DNA of 64,000 nucleotides, taken from Cristatella mucedo (taxonomy: Eukaryota; Bryozoa; Phylactolaemata; Cristatellidae). Shown in pieces: positions 22,431 to 35,252 of this stretch. Each line of letters opens with the position of its first letter. Within the stretch, counting starts at the first letter, position 1. The stretch spans positions 18,016 to 82,015 of the forward strand of contig WPIO01000276.1 of NCBI GenBank assembly GCA_009760855.2. Direction: 5' to 3'. The notes under the pieces were generated by a model. The model saw nothing but the letters and a program-made list of their open reading frames with translations, did not search any database and had not been told where the DNA came from. The position numbers were made by a program, and so were the translations under genes.

Positions 22431-23615
22431 CGCACTCAAGTGAGAGTGCAAGTGCTCATGTGAGCAGGTGGGGACGATTCTCGGCAGCGAAGACATGGGT
22501 GGAGTTAATGAATAGGCAAACGGTAGATCGGCACCGATACTCTGATGCCCGCTGGAGAAACGCGCTCGGCGTATTTTTCCGTTTCACGCGGGCTGCACGA
22601 GCAGCCAGCTCTCGCGAGACGGCGAGACTAGAAACCAGCACACGTTCGGTTATCTGCTCCAACGACAGACGCGCGAGCGTCCGCCTCTGCTCCTTGGGCG
22701 TTCGTCTCGATGGCCAGCACTCGCGCACAGCGACTGGCACGCGGTCGGCGGCGTGTCGCGCGCCTATTGGCCGGATTTATCCTCTAGACGCTGCGGTCGA
22801 GCGGGAGGCTCAGGGTGCACGCGCCACCGGCGCGGGCGCGAGTCTCGTTACCACGTCGCCCACGCTGTGCCATTTCGCCTAAAGCTAATCGGTACGGACT
22901 TCCAGCTCCGGCTTAACTTGATGCGCCACCCAATAAAGCTGATGCACATAACGGATTCGGTGTCTTGGGATTCGGCTGCTACGTTACGTCTGGCGTTTAG
23001 ATGCGAATGGCATTTATGGCCTGCTGGCTTTTACGGCCGGGTTATTGCCGCTGAGGCCAGTTTACGGCCCCGTTTATGGGCCGTAGCGATTTGTCACGGT
23101 CACGGTCTGCAAAGGCACGAGAGGCTGTATCTAACGTGCTGGGTGGGGGGCATCACGTGCTTGAGGACTGGCCAGCATCCGTGTGGGAATACAGTCTAAT
23201 ACACCGTCATTTGTTCACAGAGGAAATACACGTGTGGAAGTTCGCAGCGATGTTTTTGCGTCCGTTGCAGTGTGAGCCATTTGCATTCAACGCTATGACA
23301 AAATCGTGCAGCTTCTCAATGTAACCTTTGACCTTTCTACTCGGAATCGAATTCCTAGCTGATATTTTCACCTTCCAGCTTCCAAGTCCCAAAATTCAAA
23401 CGTCCACTTCGTTTTAGTTGACTGCCCAACATCGACTCTAGATAGCATCGACTCTGCGTCCAATAGCTGTGTACCTACCGTAAAAGGAAGTTGAAGCTGG
23501 TTCCCTACCCATGCCGCCCGAATGCCCGGATTGGGTAGAGCTGGTGATAATACCCTGCTGCTGTAATAAGTAGCCCAAACGCTTCACTTTGGGCAAAATG
23601 ATAGCCAACTGATAT
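22431..23615 (+). repeat. Repeat V copy 2
   Basis: Plus-strand counterpart of V1. It has a GC-rich part (22560-22900), a middle (TTTACGGCC repeats near 23030-23085), then the arm at 23325-23385 (TCGGAATCGAATTCC, CACCTTCCAGC). The spacer follows, but the copy is cut at about 23615 by nLTR-A9, so the second arm is missing. Confidence 0.55.
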
Positions 23616-23727
23616 TAATAATAATAATAATAATATTGCACTTGATAAAGTGCCCTCAGAGAACTTAATCTCTTTCTAGGCGCTTTACATTTGCTGCAAA
23701 GTGATACGCAATAGAATAGTAGTGTGC
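23616..23727 (-). mobile_element. nLTR-A9, 3' UTR stub
   Basis: A (TAA)n tail at 23618-23636 followed by the family-A 3' UTR (TTGCACTTGATAAAGTGCCC to GCAATAGAATAGTA). Only about 110 bases were copied, a typical extreme 5' truncation. Confidence 0.85.
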
Positions 23728-24050
23728 CTTCGGCCAACTCTGGTGATTCGTCAAGCTCTCATATATGTACGCTTTGAGACGAATAAAGTTTAATTCTTTT
23801 TACAGCTTACGTCCATGCTTCTGTGTGCAAGATACGTCGTTAGATTCGCTTCCGCGGGAGCTGCAGTAGCCTACAAGAGTTGTGTGCATTCAACTCTAAT
23901 CATTCGATCATGCTTTCTCTACAGCATCCGTGAAATGCAGAGAAAGTGATTAAGGTCTCTGAGTGAGCGATACAAATGTATTACAATTATCAAGTATTCA
24001 CTCAGCTTACTGGCTTTGTTTTTCATAGATAAAACTGTCTTGTTTAGTTT
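23728..24050. other. Unassigned DNA
   Basis: About 320 bases with an AATAAA-containing motif near 23783, but no readable frame and no second copy noticed. Confidence 0.3.
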
Positions 24051-24925
24051 ACGGGTCAGAGGGCACGTCAGGGATTGCATGCATTATTTTGATTGCCACT
24101 ATCGTTTGGAAATACTAATTAGCTGGATTCATGAGCAAGCAAAAGTTCCTTAATGTTATCTATGATATCGTGCTTCGCTTAATTACAAGCAGGGCTAGTA
24201 CTCTGTAAAGGAGCGTCAATGATATTCATGGATGTATAAGCGTTAATTTTCAAGTTTCTCCAGTTGACTTGTAATTTCGTTCCATCAGTAATTTTGCAGC
24301 AGCTTTCGTTGAACTTTATCACAAGTTTCCCGTATTTCAGCTCTCTTGCAATGTTGTTTCCAAAGATGTTCTCTAGATTTCAACCTAAGTCAATCTGCTA
24401 CTCCTGGTCCGGCAGCTACGCCATTCATCTTGTCGTGCGAAAAGTGCGTCCAAGTTAATTAATCCAAGTTATCAAATGTCGGAAGAGATTAAACTTCCAT
24501 TAACTTCAATGGCATAGCAAAAGTCGGTATTGATGGCTGAAACCTGACTTAGGTAACGTATTATTTCAAGAGTTCGCTATAAATGGCACTGTCAGTTGCC
24601 AGCCCATGCACGAGGTTCAGGTGTCGTACTGCAAACTTTCTGAACGTCAGATCGTATCGGGAGAGAAGAGGGGGATCATCACCTTCGTGAAACGTGACTA
24701 TAAGACCTACCAAACAGGTTTCGGCAAGCGCCCTGATGAAAACTGTTATGTTCATGATATTGAACTCGATCGGTGGGAACAATCAGGCTTTTAGAGTCGG
24801 TGCAAGATGAGGCAGCAAGGCTTGACTGTCGTGAGCTTCAGTGACTGTAAACGTAAAAGTGACCATTCGCGATTAGGGAGCATTGTCCGTGGAAACACTC
24901 CTACAAGCACATTCGCCAGCGTTTA
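24051..24925 (+). repeat. Repeat Y copy 1
   Basis: Matches 61255-62530 (shared stretches around GGGCACGTCAGGGATTGCAT and CAAGCAGGGCTAGTA). Copy 2 has about 380 extra bases at 61380-61760. No coding frame. It sits immediately upstream of an nLTR-B 3' part in both places, so Y, nLTR-B and Z were duplicated together. Confidence 0.6.
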
Positions 24926-25830
24926 AATCGAAAGCGCTGTCTTCTCTACGGCCTTTTCCATCTGCTCTTCTAGCAGGTGATGCTATTGTGCCACCTTCAC
25001 CACTTGCTCGAAATTCAGGTGTCGTCATCGACAGCTGCCTCAATTTCAAAAGCTTCATTCAGAAGACTGCCTCTACAGCTAGCCATCACAGCCGATCCCT
25101 GTCCAAGATTAGGAGCAGCTACCCAAAGTAGCGTGTAAAAAATTTAACTAGTTCTTTAGTTCTTTCTCGGCTTGATTATTGTAATTCCCTTTTGCATGGG
25201 CTGCCAAAGGAAGCTATTATGCCACTATTGCGAACTATGAATATGGCTGCAAGGCTGGTCCTCAAGTCCCACCGGTTTGAACACGTGTCTCCTTTAATGA
25301 AAGAGCTAGGATGGTGGCCGGTTGAGCAAAGAATACAGAGCAAAGTTCTTCTGCTGAACCCCAAGGCCCTCCACGGCTTGGCTCCTTCGTACCTAGCTGA
25401 ACTGCTGCGTCAGTTTCAGCCTCTTGGTGCCCTCAGGTCCTGTGTGTACAATAAATTAGCTGTCCCATTCCTCTGCTTAAAGACGGTTGGCGACAAAAGC
25501 TCTAGCTCTGCAGGTCCTAGACTGTGGAACTCGCTTCCACAATTCTTACACAACGACAACTACTCTCCTACTGCCAACTATGGCACATCTTTTTCAGCGG
25601 TTCTGAGCTGCTACTTCTATGCTACTCACTACCTCAACTGCTCTACTGACTCTGCTATCTTTCACACTTTCTTTTTGTTGCGTGAAACAAAGTCTGTTGG
25701 GTACCATATGAGTAGCTAAAGTCCCTAAGGCTAAGAGTGGGTTATATAAAACTCTCTTGCCTAACACCCACGTGGTCTTTATGATTTTGTGGAGTTACAG
25801 ATGGTGATACAATACATTAAACAACAGTGG
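24926..25830 (+). mobile_element. nLTR-B2, 3' part
   Basis: Thumb and C-terminal region of family B (LARNSGVVIDSCLNFKSFIQKTAS, then open frame 25192-25719 with HVSPLMKELGWWPVEQRIQSKV and GPRLWNSLPQFL). The family 3' UTR and a short tail follow at about 25815. A stop near 25130 separates the two coding parts. Confidence 0.85.
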
Positions 25831-26460
25831 TGGGTCGTTCAATTTTAGTGAGTGCTTTCAGGATGTGGGCTTGAGGTCGAAGCTTTTACATAGCTCTTTC
25901 TCGGACCCCTAGGCGTCGTACGTAACACTAGTCCCCTAACGACTAAATCCTGGCAGTGGCCTGGCGGTAGCCGTTAGAGCTAGCTGATAAGCCCTCGTTT
26001 GTGTATATAGCCTTCACACTTTCGTCTATGTGCATAGCTCCTGTAGCAGGATGGAAAGAGAGTGAGGTGGCTCTGTGCCAAAGATGATATAACGAGCCGA
26101 ATTAGCTGCTATGGACACTGTGCCCATTATATGTAGCCGAAATTTTGCTAAATCTATGCATAGACGATGCCACATTTGTTGTTAGGGCAGAGAAGTTCTC
26201 AGCCATTACTCGTGTGAGTTCACGGTAGGTTTTACTTCAAGGTGCCGTCCGAAGTTGTATCAGTTGTAGTTTTTGTTCCTATGTATGCACGATTCGATCA
26301 TAGACACTGGGTTTGCCGGCTCGCTGCCAGTGCAGGCACACCGATAAGTGCCCTAAACCACCCCAGGGTCAAACAGCTAGTGGCTGTGGCATTGGGACAG
26401 GCCTGTGGTCAGCTGTGGTCAGATGTCTGAGGTTTATTCACAGGTCGGCATCAAATAAAT
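25831..26460 (-). repeat. Repeat Z copy 1
   Basis: Same repeat as 43330-43785 (plus) and 63441-64000 (minus). It always lies on the 3' side of an nLTR-B tail. It holds a TATA-like motif (GGCTATATAC on the minus strand near 26010) and part of a GGGCACAGTG palindrome near 26110. No protein. Confidence 0.6.
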
Positions 26461-26635
26461 AAATCCTAGTTGATTACCCATCCTCTCTTTGTATTGCGAC
26501 AAAAGAGCCTTTATGGCTATCACCACCAATTGCAATGGCTATAAAGAATTGCTCACTGCAGTAACTGAACCTATGACCTTTCCATGGTCATGAAAGCAAC
26601 CTCATTGCCTAGTGTGCCATCACGGATTTGTGCTC
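26461..26635 (-). repeat. tRNA-like (SINE-like) segment, copy at the end of W2
   Basis: On the minus strand, GATGGCACACTAGG (box-A-like) begins at about 26630 and a degenerate box-B-like AGGTTCAGTTACTGC follows at about 26585-26565. Equivalent to 43083-43325, where the boxes are closer to consensus. Confidence 0.4.
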
Positions 26636-28210
26636 CTGCCCACCTACGGATGAGTTGTGGTTGGGAGAGAGTGAGGAGAAGGAAACATCAACCTGGGACT
26701 AGAGAGTCGAGTGGGAGTAGGAGCCTAAGGGAGCCGTGAACCCTTCGGCTCCATTCGTCGTATTAAACTGTTGGTAGTGGTCATCAGCTGGCTCTCTACT
26801 GTGCGAATCGAAACTGCAGCAGCTATTGTGAGGTCGTCAAAGTCGCAGCAGCCTGGTTTTACCCGTATGTTGTGGAGGTGTGGGAGAGTGAGGTTTTTAG
26901 TGCCCGTATGTTGAGCTGCAGCACGAAGTAGAATTCAGCATCTGAATTTATACCAACTCGATCGAATTAACACTGAATGCATAGTTGAACAGCATAGTTC
27001 AACTCAAGGTAGACCACGCCTGCGGCGACCTTTCGGTAAAAGACGACTCGACACCTGCTTGTCCCGAGCAGCTCGAAACACAGAACTAGCAATCGACCAG
27101 CTTTATGATGCTATTGATCAACTGTAATGAAAATTCAAGTTGTCTTTGTCTCTTGCCTTCTAGAAGCCCTCTTGAACAGCGATAGTCGATTGATACCGCA
27201 TTGGACTACGTGCAGCACCTGCAGCTCTTCCGTTCTGCTTTGGTAGCAGCAGTCGAATGACACCAGTAGCCGTATCGGCGGATCACTCTACGCATCCTCG
27301 GACACTTCGGACGTGTCGTTGGTAGTGACTACGCTACAGTACCAAAGATTGCAGCTGAATGAAGAAGCTCCCACATTTCATCGCTGCTCAAGATTGTACT
27401 ACAACGTTGAGGCTTAGTGCCTGAGTAGCTGACGTATTGGTTCCCAGTGGCAGGCATGTGTTCCTTCTCCAAGGTCAAGGCTTAAGTGTCACAAGGTCGA
27501 GGCTTAAGTGTCACAGGCTTCGACTTCAGCCAGCACGAGCAGCATATAAAAGCCTCAAAGGCAGGCGCCGATGGACGAGCCTTACTTCAGTTACCAAAGT
27601 TACTATGGAGATAGATTCAGTGAACAGCAAATCACATCATGCAGCCTCCTTGACTGGCCCCTCTTCGTTGATCAAAACAGCTTTACCACTCCTAGCTGTA
27701 TCAGTCGAGCGGCCGGCAGATGGTGACAGCTTTGTCTCACTAGTGTAAGGTTCATCTGGAAAGGAAGCGACGCGATTATGCCCAAGCAGGAGTGCTTGAA
27801 AAAAAACTGAACTCGGCATCGATTTATTTACAAGCTGCCTTTGCACGTATGTCACCTTCTAGAGTGCTGTACTGGCAAATCCGACATAGCTTGCCAGGTT
27901 CAATACAGCTGACGAGCCGTATGACGGGTCCTCGGCAGAGGTCTGACAAAAGTTGCCATTCTAGGTAGCAACCCAGATATTGAAGAAACGGACCACTCAT
28001 CTAAACAAATTAATTGGAGTATCCTAACAAAAGCCTCTCCTTTGTAGCTGAGAGGTTTAAGACATTTATGACAGATTTCTTAGGAGATTTGTGACCACAT
28101 CAAAAAATATTTACGAATTTATGTGCTGCAGATATTTAAAAGTGCACTCTGCAAACTGTGCATCGATCCAAATGCTTTACAGCTGAGTTCTACAGCACAT
28201 GCACAAAGTC
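26636..28210 (-). repeat. Repeat W copy 2
   Basis: Reverse complement of 9300-11310 with scattered substitutions; the TG run is almost absent. Interrupted at its Q-proximal end by nLTR-A3. Confidence 0.65.
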
Positions 28211-29826
28211 GTCTTAATAATAATAATAATAATAATATTGCACTTGATAAAGCGCCCTCAGAGAACTTAATCTCTTTCTAGGCGCTTTACATTTGCTGCA
28301 AAGTGATACGCAATAGAATAGTAAGTAAAATCATGCTTGAAAAACAAACAAAATGAATAACATGGTTAGGGGTTACATGCACTGGGTCAGCATGCAAATG
28401 TGGTTAGTGGCAGCATCCACAGTGTCAGCACGCATAAGCACATCGAGGACGAATCACAAGGACCCACTAAATGCTGTCCTAAATAGGTATATTTTTAAGT
28501 TTCTTTTAAATGTGGTCAGGTCAGGGGATGTTCTGATGCAGGTCGGGAGGAAGTTCCAGGCTGTGGGAGCATATGAGCTAAATGCACGGTCTCCAAAGGA
28601 TTTAAGGTTTGTACGAGGTATTTCTATACTGTTGGATTCCGAAAAGCGAGTGGTACGATGCTTTGCCTGATGGGGTAGTATCTCTGAAAGATAGGCTGGA
28701 GCAATAGAATGAAGAGACCTAAAAGTGAGCGACAAAACCTTGAAGTCAATCCGTTGCTTGACTGGTAGCCAGTGCAGGTTGGCAAGAAGTGGAGTATTGT
28801 GGCAACTGCAATGCTCACGACAGACAAGCCTAGCTGCAGAGGTTAGCACCAGCTGCAATCACCTGATCGTACATGCTGGTAGGCCAGTAAGCAGTGAGTT
28901 GCAGAAGTCGAGACGAGATGTCACGAATGCATGGACCAACTTGGACGTGGTATCCTTATCTAAACAAGCCCTAATTTTAGCAATGTTATGAAGCTGAAAA
29001 TAGGCTGATTTGACTGTGGAGCTGATGTGGTCGTCTAACGAGAGGTCGCTTTGGAATATGACACCTAGATTTCGAGCTGATGCAACTGGAAATATGATGG
29101 CAGAGCCAATTTTGAAAGTCAGCATTTCCAATTTCTGAATAACACTAGGTTTGCCCATAACTAGTAAGTTAGTTTTATCATCGTTTAGTTTTAGAAAATT
29201 TGCTGCCATCCATGATCGGATGTCATCAATGCATGCAGCAAGTGAGTTGAGAGAATTTGAGGTGCTCGAAGGCTGGGAGGGATCAAAGCAAAGGTACAAC
29301 TGAGTTTCATCCGCATAGAAGTGAAAGCCTAGATTGTGCTTGGCAATCACATCAGCGAGAGGGAGAGTATAAACGATGAAAAGGACCGGACCTAGCACAG
29401 AGCCCTGAGGTACTCCATATTTTAGAGGTACTTCAGATGATCTTTGTCCATTCACGTCAACACTCTGGAGTCTCCCACTGAGATAGGACCTGAACCACTG
29501 CAGAGCAGTGCCAGTGATGCCCAGGCGAGATGAGAGGCGCTCTAGAAGTACTTTGTGATCGATGGTATCAAAAGCTGCCGAAAGATCGAGCAAAACACGA
29601 AGACACACTCTACCCATGTCTGCATTCCTAAGTAGGTCGTTGTATACCCGAAGCAATGCTGACTCTGTGGAGTGATTAGCTCTAAAGCCAGACTGGAACT
29701 TACTAGCAAGGTGTGAGGTTTCGATATACGAGTTCAGCTGGTCTGCCGCGACCCGTTCCAGATTCTTTGATAGGAATGGTAGAAGGGAGACTGGGCGGTA
29801 GTTGCTTAAGTTCTGCTACATGAGAT
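28211..29826 (-). mobile_element. nLTR-A3, best-preserved family A copy
   Basis: 1.6-kb 5'-truncated insertion at the Q2/W2 boundary; Q1/W1 near 9305 shows the uninterrupted site. It has an (ATT)n 3' tail at 28215-28235 and a 3' UTR to about 28450, then an almost intact RT frame. Confidence 0.9.
28454..29820 (-). pseudogene. Reverse transcriptase ORF of nLTR-A3, one nonsense codon
   Basis: One frame is open for about 455 codons apart from TGA 28861-28859, which replaces an arginine codon in the LPACTIR-RLQLV block. Motifs in order: [53 protein letters not shown] (29317-29306), FLKLNDDKTNLLVMG, then the C-terminal HWLPVKQRIDFKVLSLTFRSLHS region. The second catalytic aspartate of YADD is glutamate here, which should impair polymerisation. 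The endonuclease part is absent (5' truncation). The protein would drive target-primed reverse transcription of its own RNA in the nucleus. Confidence 0.85.
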
Positions 29827-29934
29827 AACCTATTGTTAGCAATGCTATAATATATAAGGTAAACCTAGGTAGAATAATAACGGGTTACATATAACGAATT
29901 CATTCTTGTCAAGCACCAGCGTGGGAACTTTTTG

Positions 29935-30880
29935 ACTGCCCTCGGTGCGAAGATTTGCAGGCCACAGCTTCAGATCCCTAAGAAGCAAAGGGTTCGCTAC
30001 ATGGGCGGCAATGTTTCAAGACACTCGGCAAGTATGCCACCACTGCTACTGACCTTCGGAGCTGATCAGGGCCATGTCAAAGCAGGACCTCGGCCCATTT
30101 ACAGAAACAACCGCTTCAGTCGATTGTTGCACTGCAGTTCCACCGTGCCTGACTTGGGAGAGCTCGTACGACTCGTCGGCCGAGTACAGCCATCAGCTGC
30201 AAGAGGCAACCTCGATCGATGGTATCGACGACTGGTCGCTTCTCAAACGCTATGCCAGCAGCACATGAGCACCTGCTATTGGCACTGCCGTGTAATGGGT
30301 TATCTCCAGTGACCTCGCCAGCCTCTCGACTGCCTTACACTCCTAAAGATGGATTTCGGGTTTCTTTGGCAGAGCACACTTCCGCCCCCTGAGACCTTGC
30401 CTCAGCTGCTCTTCAATTTGACGAACCAGAGCAGCCAGCTCCTAAAGCTCGTTTGCAAACTGGCTCACAACGTCGCTATCACACTTCTTAGCTAGCTTTG
30501 CTAGCTCAGTTTCAAAGTTCTCAAGTTTTAAAAGCTGCCAATAAGCGTGCTTTCGACGGTTTATTCAGTTGGTAGCATGCTTCCATTGCAGGTTTCGCAG
30601 CTACCAATTGTTTACTGCCCCTGGTCCACCTCACAAACAAATTGTTTCCAAGTTCCTTCCTGTGCTGTCCTCCAAGCAACGACTGATCAGATTGGGGAGA
30701 ATGTGCCGCGCTCTGTCCATACAACTGCTGGGATAAGCTGGTCTAGTGCAGCTGTGTCTGGTCAGGCTCAATCAGTCGTCTCAACTGCTGAGAAATCCTT
30801 AAATTCTACTGCTGAGCCCGGCTTGGTCGATAACCCTGGTGCAACTGCTGGACCTGTCCTTGCAGTGTCTGGCACATCCC
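29935..30880 (-). pseudogene. Terminal exon of the Q gene in Q2, 3' portion
   Basis: Minus-strand homologue of 8230-9080. Includes the AHSPQSDQSLLGGQHRKEL block (open in 30724-30521) and, near 30150-30200, the counterpart of the ADDPYELSK block. Frameshifts near 30620 and 30540 and several stops. The GAAG-GTCAGT junction near 30055 resembles that in Q1. Confidence 0.55.
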
Positions 30881-31468
30881 CTATAATAATAATAATAATG
30901 TTGCACTTGATAAAGCGCCCTCAGAGAACTTAATCTCTTTCTAGGCGCTTTACATTTGCTGCAAAGTGAAACGCAATAGAATAGTAAGTAAAATCATGCT
31001 TGAAAAACAAACAAAATGAATAACATGGTTAGGGGTTACATGCACTGGGTCAGCGTGCAAATGTGGTTAGTGGCAGCATGAACAGTGTCAGCACGCATAA
31101 GCACATCGAGGACGAATCACAAGGACCCACTAAATGCTGTCCTAAATAGGTATATTTTTAAGTTTCTTTTAAATGTGGTCAGGTCAGGGGATGTTCTGAT
31201 GCAGGTCGGGAGGGAGTTCCAGGCTGTGGGAGCATACGAGCTAAATGCACGGTCTCCAAAGGATTTAAGGTTTGTACGAGGTATTTCTAGACTGTTGGAT
31301 TCCGAAAAGCGAGTGGTACGATGCTTTGCCTGATGGGGTAGTATATCTGAAAGATAGGCTGGAGCCATAGAATGAAGAGACCTAAAAGTGAGCGACAAAA
31401 CCTTGAAGTCAATCCGTTGCTTGACTGGTAACCAGTGCAGGTCGGCGAGAAGTGGAGTAATGTGGCAA
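30881..31468 (-). mobile_element. nLTR-A4, 3' fragment inserted in the Q2 terminal exon
   Basis: A (TAA)n run at 30883-30898, the family 3' UTR, then the C-terminal block open from 31398 to 31117 (LSDILPHQAKHRTTRFSES, SSYAPTAWNSLPTC). It is nearly identical to the matching part of nLTR-A3, so it is a young insertion. The Q exon resumes on the other side at 31469. Confidence 0.9.
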
Positions 31469-31725
31469 CTGCATCTGATGGGTTAAGCCGGGTTGCTGTG
31501 GCTGTGTCTGGAACATCCCATGCATCTGATAAGGTTAGCTGATCGCCTGTGGATCAGACATCCCTTGCATATGATTAGCAAAGACATTCTGCTGCTGCTG
31601 CAGTGGCTGGCACATGTGTTGCATCTGATTGGGTAACCTGAACTGCTGTTTCAGTGGCTGGCGTATCGAATGCATGTGATGAACTTAGCTGCTGCAGTGG
31701 CGGGAACCACTGGTAATACAAATAA
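31469..31725 (-). pseudogene. Terminal exon of the Q gene in Q2, 5' portion
   Basis: Minus strand reads Q/M-rich sequence (PLQQQQNVFANHMQGM, then TQPQQPGLTHQM) homologous to 8060-8130. It is expanded with extra repeat units not present in Q1, and a TAA or TAG appears about every 60 codons. The acceptor would lie near 31725. Confidence 0.5.
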
Positions 31726-31764
31726 AAATAAATCAGTTCAGAGTCCTCAAAAAACTCAGTCTTT

Positions 31765-32135
31765 AAAATTATAATACTGCATTTGATATACTACCCTCAC
31801 ATAACTTAATCTCTTATTAGGCACTTTACAGTTTCAGAAAAGGAAGCACGATCGAATGGTTAGTGGTAGCAAACTCAATAAGCAACAAGAATAACATGGT
31901 CAGTTAAGTGTGACATGCACAGGGTCAGCATGTCAGTATGGTTAGTGGCAACGAGCACAATGTCAGCACACATGACTACAGAAAGGGTGAATCACAGGGC
32001 CCACTAAATGCTATGTTAAATAATTGCAATTTTAGTTTCCATTCAAATGTCGTCCAGTCAAGAGATGTCGCGACGCAGGTCGAGACTGAGTTCCAGGCTT
32101 TCGGAGCGTACTGACTAATCACTCTAGGAGCATTC
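31765..32135 (-). mobile_element. nLTR-A 3'-end fragment in the Q2 intron
   Basis: Same fragment as 7640-8015 at the same relative position; older than the Q1/Q2 split. Confidence 0.7.
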
Positions 32136-32208
32136 AAAATCATCCCATTATGGGAACTGTACACATGCTTTATGTATGCCACTACATCTGCTGAGGAGAT
32201 GCAATTAC

Positions 32209-32541
32209 CCATCACCTCCAACGATGTAATGAACTCCAACACGGCTATTGATGAGACGGTGGGTGGGACATCTGGAATGACTGCTGGCAAAACGAGTGCT
32301 GTTGTGGTGGTTTACCAAGCTGCTTGTTCTGAGGCATTGCTCGAGAATCCTGCACAGTTTGTGGCGGTTGCAAGGGACACTGCCCATTCTGCTGAGTGCC
32401 AAGTAGTGGCTGTTGCTGCTCCACAAATTGTTGTTGCAGCAGCACGTGCTGTTGCTGGGACGCTTGAGAGACCTTCTGCTGACGCTCCATGGATTGAGTG
32501 CGATACGGGAACTGCTGAAAGTGGGGCTGCCACTGCCTTTG
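32209..32541 (-). pseudogene. Glutamine-rich exon of the Q gene, Q2 copy
   Basis: Exactly 333 bases between the acceptor (AAATTTCAG, just above 32541) and the donor (GT at 32208-32207). Same frame as 6714-7046 (SQASQQQHVLLQQQ, NKQLGKPPQQHS). One nonsense codon, TAG near 32245, replaces a glutamine codon after PPSHQ. Confidence 0.6.
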
Positions 32542-34974
32542 CTGAAATTTAACAAGGTGAAGGCAAAGTATGTGATGGCATATGCCTCAGATGACACTGA
32601 TGCTTCTCTAATTAATGTCCTTCAAAATTCTGGCAAAGCAAAAGTCGTCTCAAAAGAGTTATCCTGAGCACGTAATGCACCCTTCATGAATGCTACTTAT
32701 CGCAAACCTGTCGCCTACAAAGTCCTACATCCTCTTAGAGAAATACCTTAGGTGCTAGTCGGCATTTCTTTACGGAAAACACCTAGCTAGTACAAGTCAG
32801 AAAGTCTCTAGCCGGTCACTATGGCTATAAGTTTTGAAAAAGTTAGATCCGGTCTTATCATTGTGAACCCAAGGGCATGACAATAAAAAGATGACGTCCT
32901 AGTACACAAACACAATATTATACAAAAACTCAACTTTGTGACTAGTGAATACCATCCCGTTGTAGCTTTCAGCAAGCTTGCAACTGCTGCTATTTACCTA
33001 AACAAAAGCCTGCAACTGATGAATTAGAATTAGCCTTAGTGTAGTGCATGGAACTAGCAATAAACATGATTTTTTCGCGAACAAAAGGTTATCCCGAAGT
33101 TACTGGTTGAAAAAACGTAATTGAGACGCTAGCTATCCTAATACTAACCACGTTCATGCGACATATGCACACATATTCCATAGATATAATTGATGTTAAT
33201 ATCAATTGGTCATCTTTACAGCACCACAGGAAAAATAAATCCCGATATGGAGATTAGCAACCCGTAGGAAGCTAATTGAAGATCAAGGTTAAGAAGCGAT
33301 ATGCACAGTATCTCTTTGAGAAAAGCATGAACCATCAAACGATTACAAGTTAAGGGAAACCGGCTACCGGGAGCTCTTGCAAGTAAAACATACTTCATTC
33401 ATCACGTGCAGGTAAGCAGGCAAAACATAAGGGAACAAATGAAACACTGACAAGCTATATTGTACGATTAGTGATCGCTCCATGTAAGGTTCATTTTTAC
33501 GTCACACTTACACGATGCATGGTCGCTTGACTTAAAATAGCAGCAGGCTGAATACTGTAAACATTCTCATGCTGCTATTTCACGTTTCGAGCTATGCCGC
33601 TGTCAATCGTGAAGGCCCTATGGAGAGTCTTATTTTTCCAGCTTCAACAGCTTTTCTAGCAAAAACTGTATCTTTTACGAAATTGAGACCTTACATGTCG
33701 AAGACTGGGGTCGAGCTTTGTACGAGCTTGCTTTTCCTTGCTATCTGTTTCGTGGCCACACGACGAACAATAGTCATTTCAAATACAAAGTGATAACTAT
33801 ACCGGCACGTTAGCTCCTTAATTCCTAGTGCAAGCAGAAAGAGTATGCTGCAACCACAAAATATGGCTGGCCCGAATGTGCAGCTTACAGTTTCACACAA
33901 GCGCCAGTCCAAGGAGAAACAAATTCATTTCTCCAGCAGTCCTAGGGTTCGCCGTATCAGAACTAAAGTCTGAAGGATTACTTACTTCCGTCGTTTACAG
34001 CTGCACTCTCCAGTGAATGTTTCGACCGATTGGCCACACTATTTGCTACAACTAAACTAACTGAACATTGAATGAAGTCTTGGGCGGAACGGATTTCGAT
34101 TGCCGGTCAAAGCAGCTGAGTTCGATTTCTCTACAGCATCGGAAGTCTTAGTTCAAACTTTACGATGAAAATTACATTATACTACATTCTATCTAATGCC
34201 ATAATGTCTTTCAGAGTTGTATGGTAAAGATAAATGATATCTAAGCACGATAAAGCATAAGGACGACCTTTTAGACTCACATTTGTAACGTAAGTCTTCG
34301 TTTTTCTGAAAAAAGTTGCGAACGCTATCGCTACTTATGACTACTCACATGACAAGCCACAATCCTAACGATATTCAAAATGTACAATAACTGCAGAGTG
34401 TTAGTATATGAGGTAGTCAATGTCTAGAATCCTGCTGGCAGCGACTTATCCATAGCTATGCTAATCAAAATCTTCGCACACATAACAGCTATTGCAAATA
34501 GATAGTCACAACGTATAACTGCATACGTTTCAAAAAAGCAAATAAGTCAAGTATCAGAGTTGGATAAATGCGGTTCAAATACGATATCAAAAGCCAAACC
34601 ACTTGCCAGTCGGCAAGTACAGGCTGGGCGTCACGACAGACTGTGCGGCAACTAACCTACCAGTCGCATGCTGCGAACAATAACAGTCATGTTTAGATCC
34701 CTAAGCTCTTTACGGTGTCAGGGACTGATACATGAAAATAAAAACGCACACACCTAAAATGTACATACTCATATAAACGAACACGCACACATACATGCGT
34801 GTAATCAGGTATATGGACACGCATGGATATGTGCGGGCATTCATAAATACAAGCATAGGTAATATAGAACGTAGATTGACGTTGAATACGACACTTATCA
34901 GTTTGCCATATAATTACTGGCTGACAGTCCGCTATGTGGTTTTTGTTTATGTAGACCGCAGTCGGTGACAGCGC

Positions 34975-35252
34975 CTAAATGTTGTTATCTGCCAGTACTA
35001 GGCTGGGTGGCCCCCCCCCCGGCCATCGGTTAGGCAATCGGAGCTCAGCTAGGCGTTGGAAACGGCGCCAACGAATGAGAGTGCAGCGTTCCGGTACCGC
35101 AGAGGACAGAAGCGAGCGACGTTCGCGGCGCCCAGTAGTGCTTCCGCCGGCTGTGAGTGTGGAGAAAATAAACTGGTGGTGTTCCTCGTTGGCTAGCGTG
35201 CTGTGCCGCTCGCGAAGACAATTTAGACTACAAGCTATTTCCGGCGGCGGCG
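34975..35252 (+). promoter_or_regulatory. Possible LTR/leader upstream of the gag-like ORF
   Basis: GC-rich DNA with a poly-C/G run at 35012-35021 and AATAAA at 35167-35172, about 80 bases before the ATG at 35253. In Ty3/gypsy-type elements a polyadenylation signal sits in the R region just upstream of the primer site and gag, so this may be an LTR end plus leader. I could not find a second LTR or a clear primer-binding site. Confidence 0.3.

Larger units (their letters stand above)
29827..34960 (-). mobile_element. Q element copy 2
   Basis: Inverted copy of Q1. On the minus strand: 5' region 34960-32542, Q-rich exon, intron with the same nLTR-A fragment, and a terminal exon interrupted by nLTR-A4. 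Compared with Q3, a deletion near 34866 joins sequence that is about 440 bases apart there (46740 to 47180). Confidence 0.65.
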
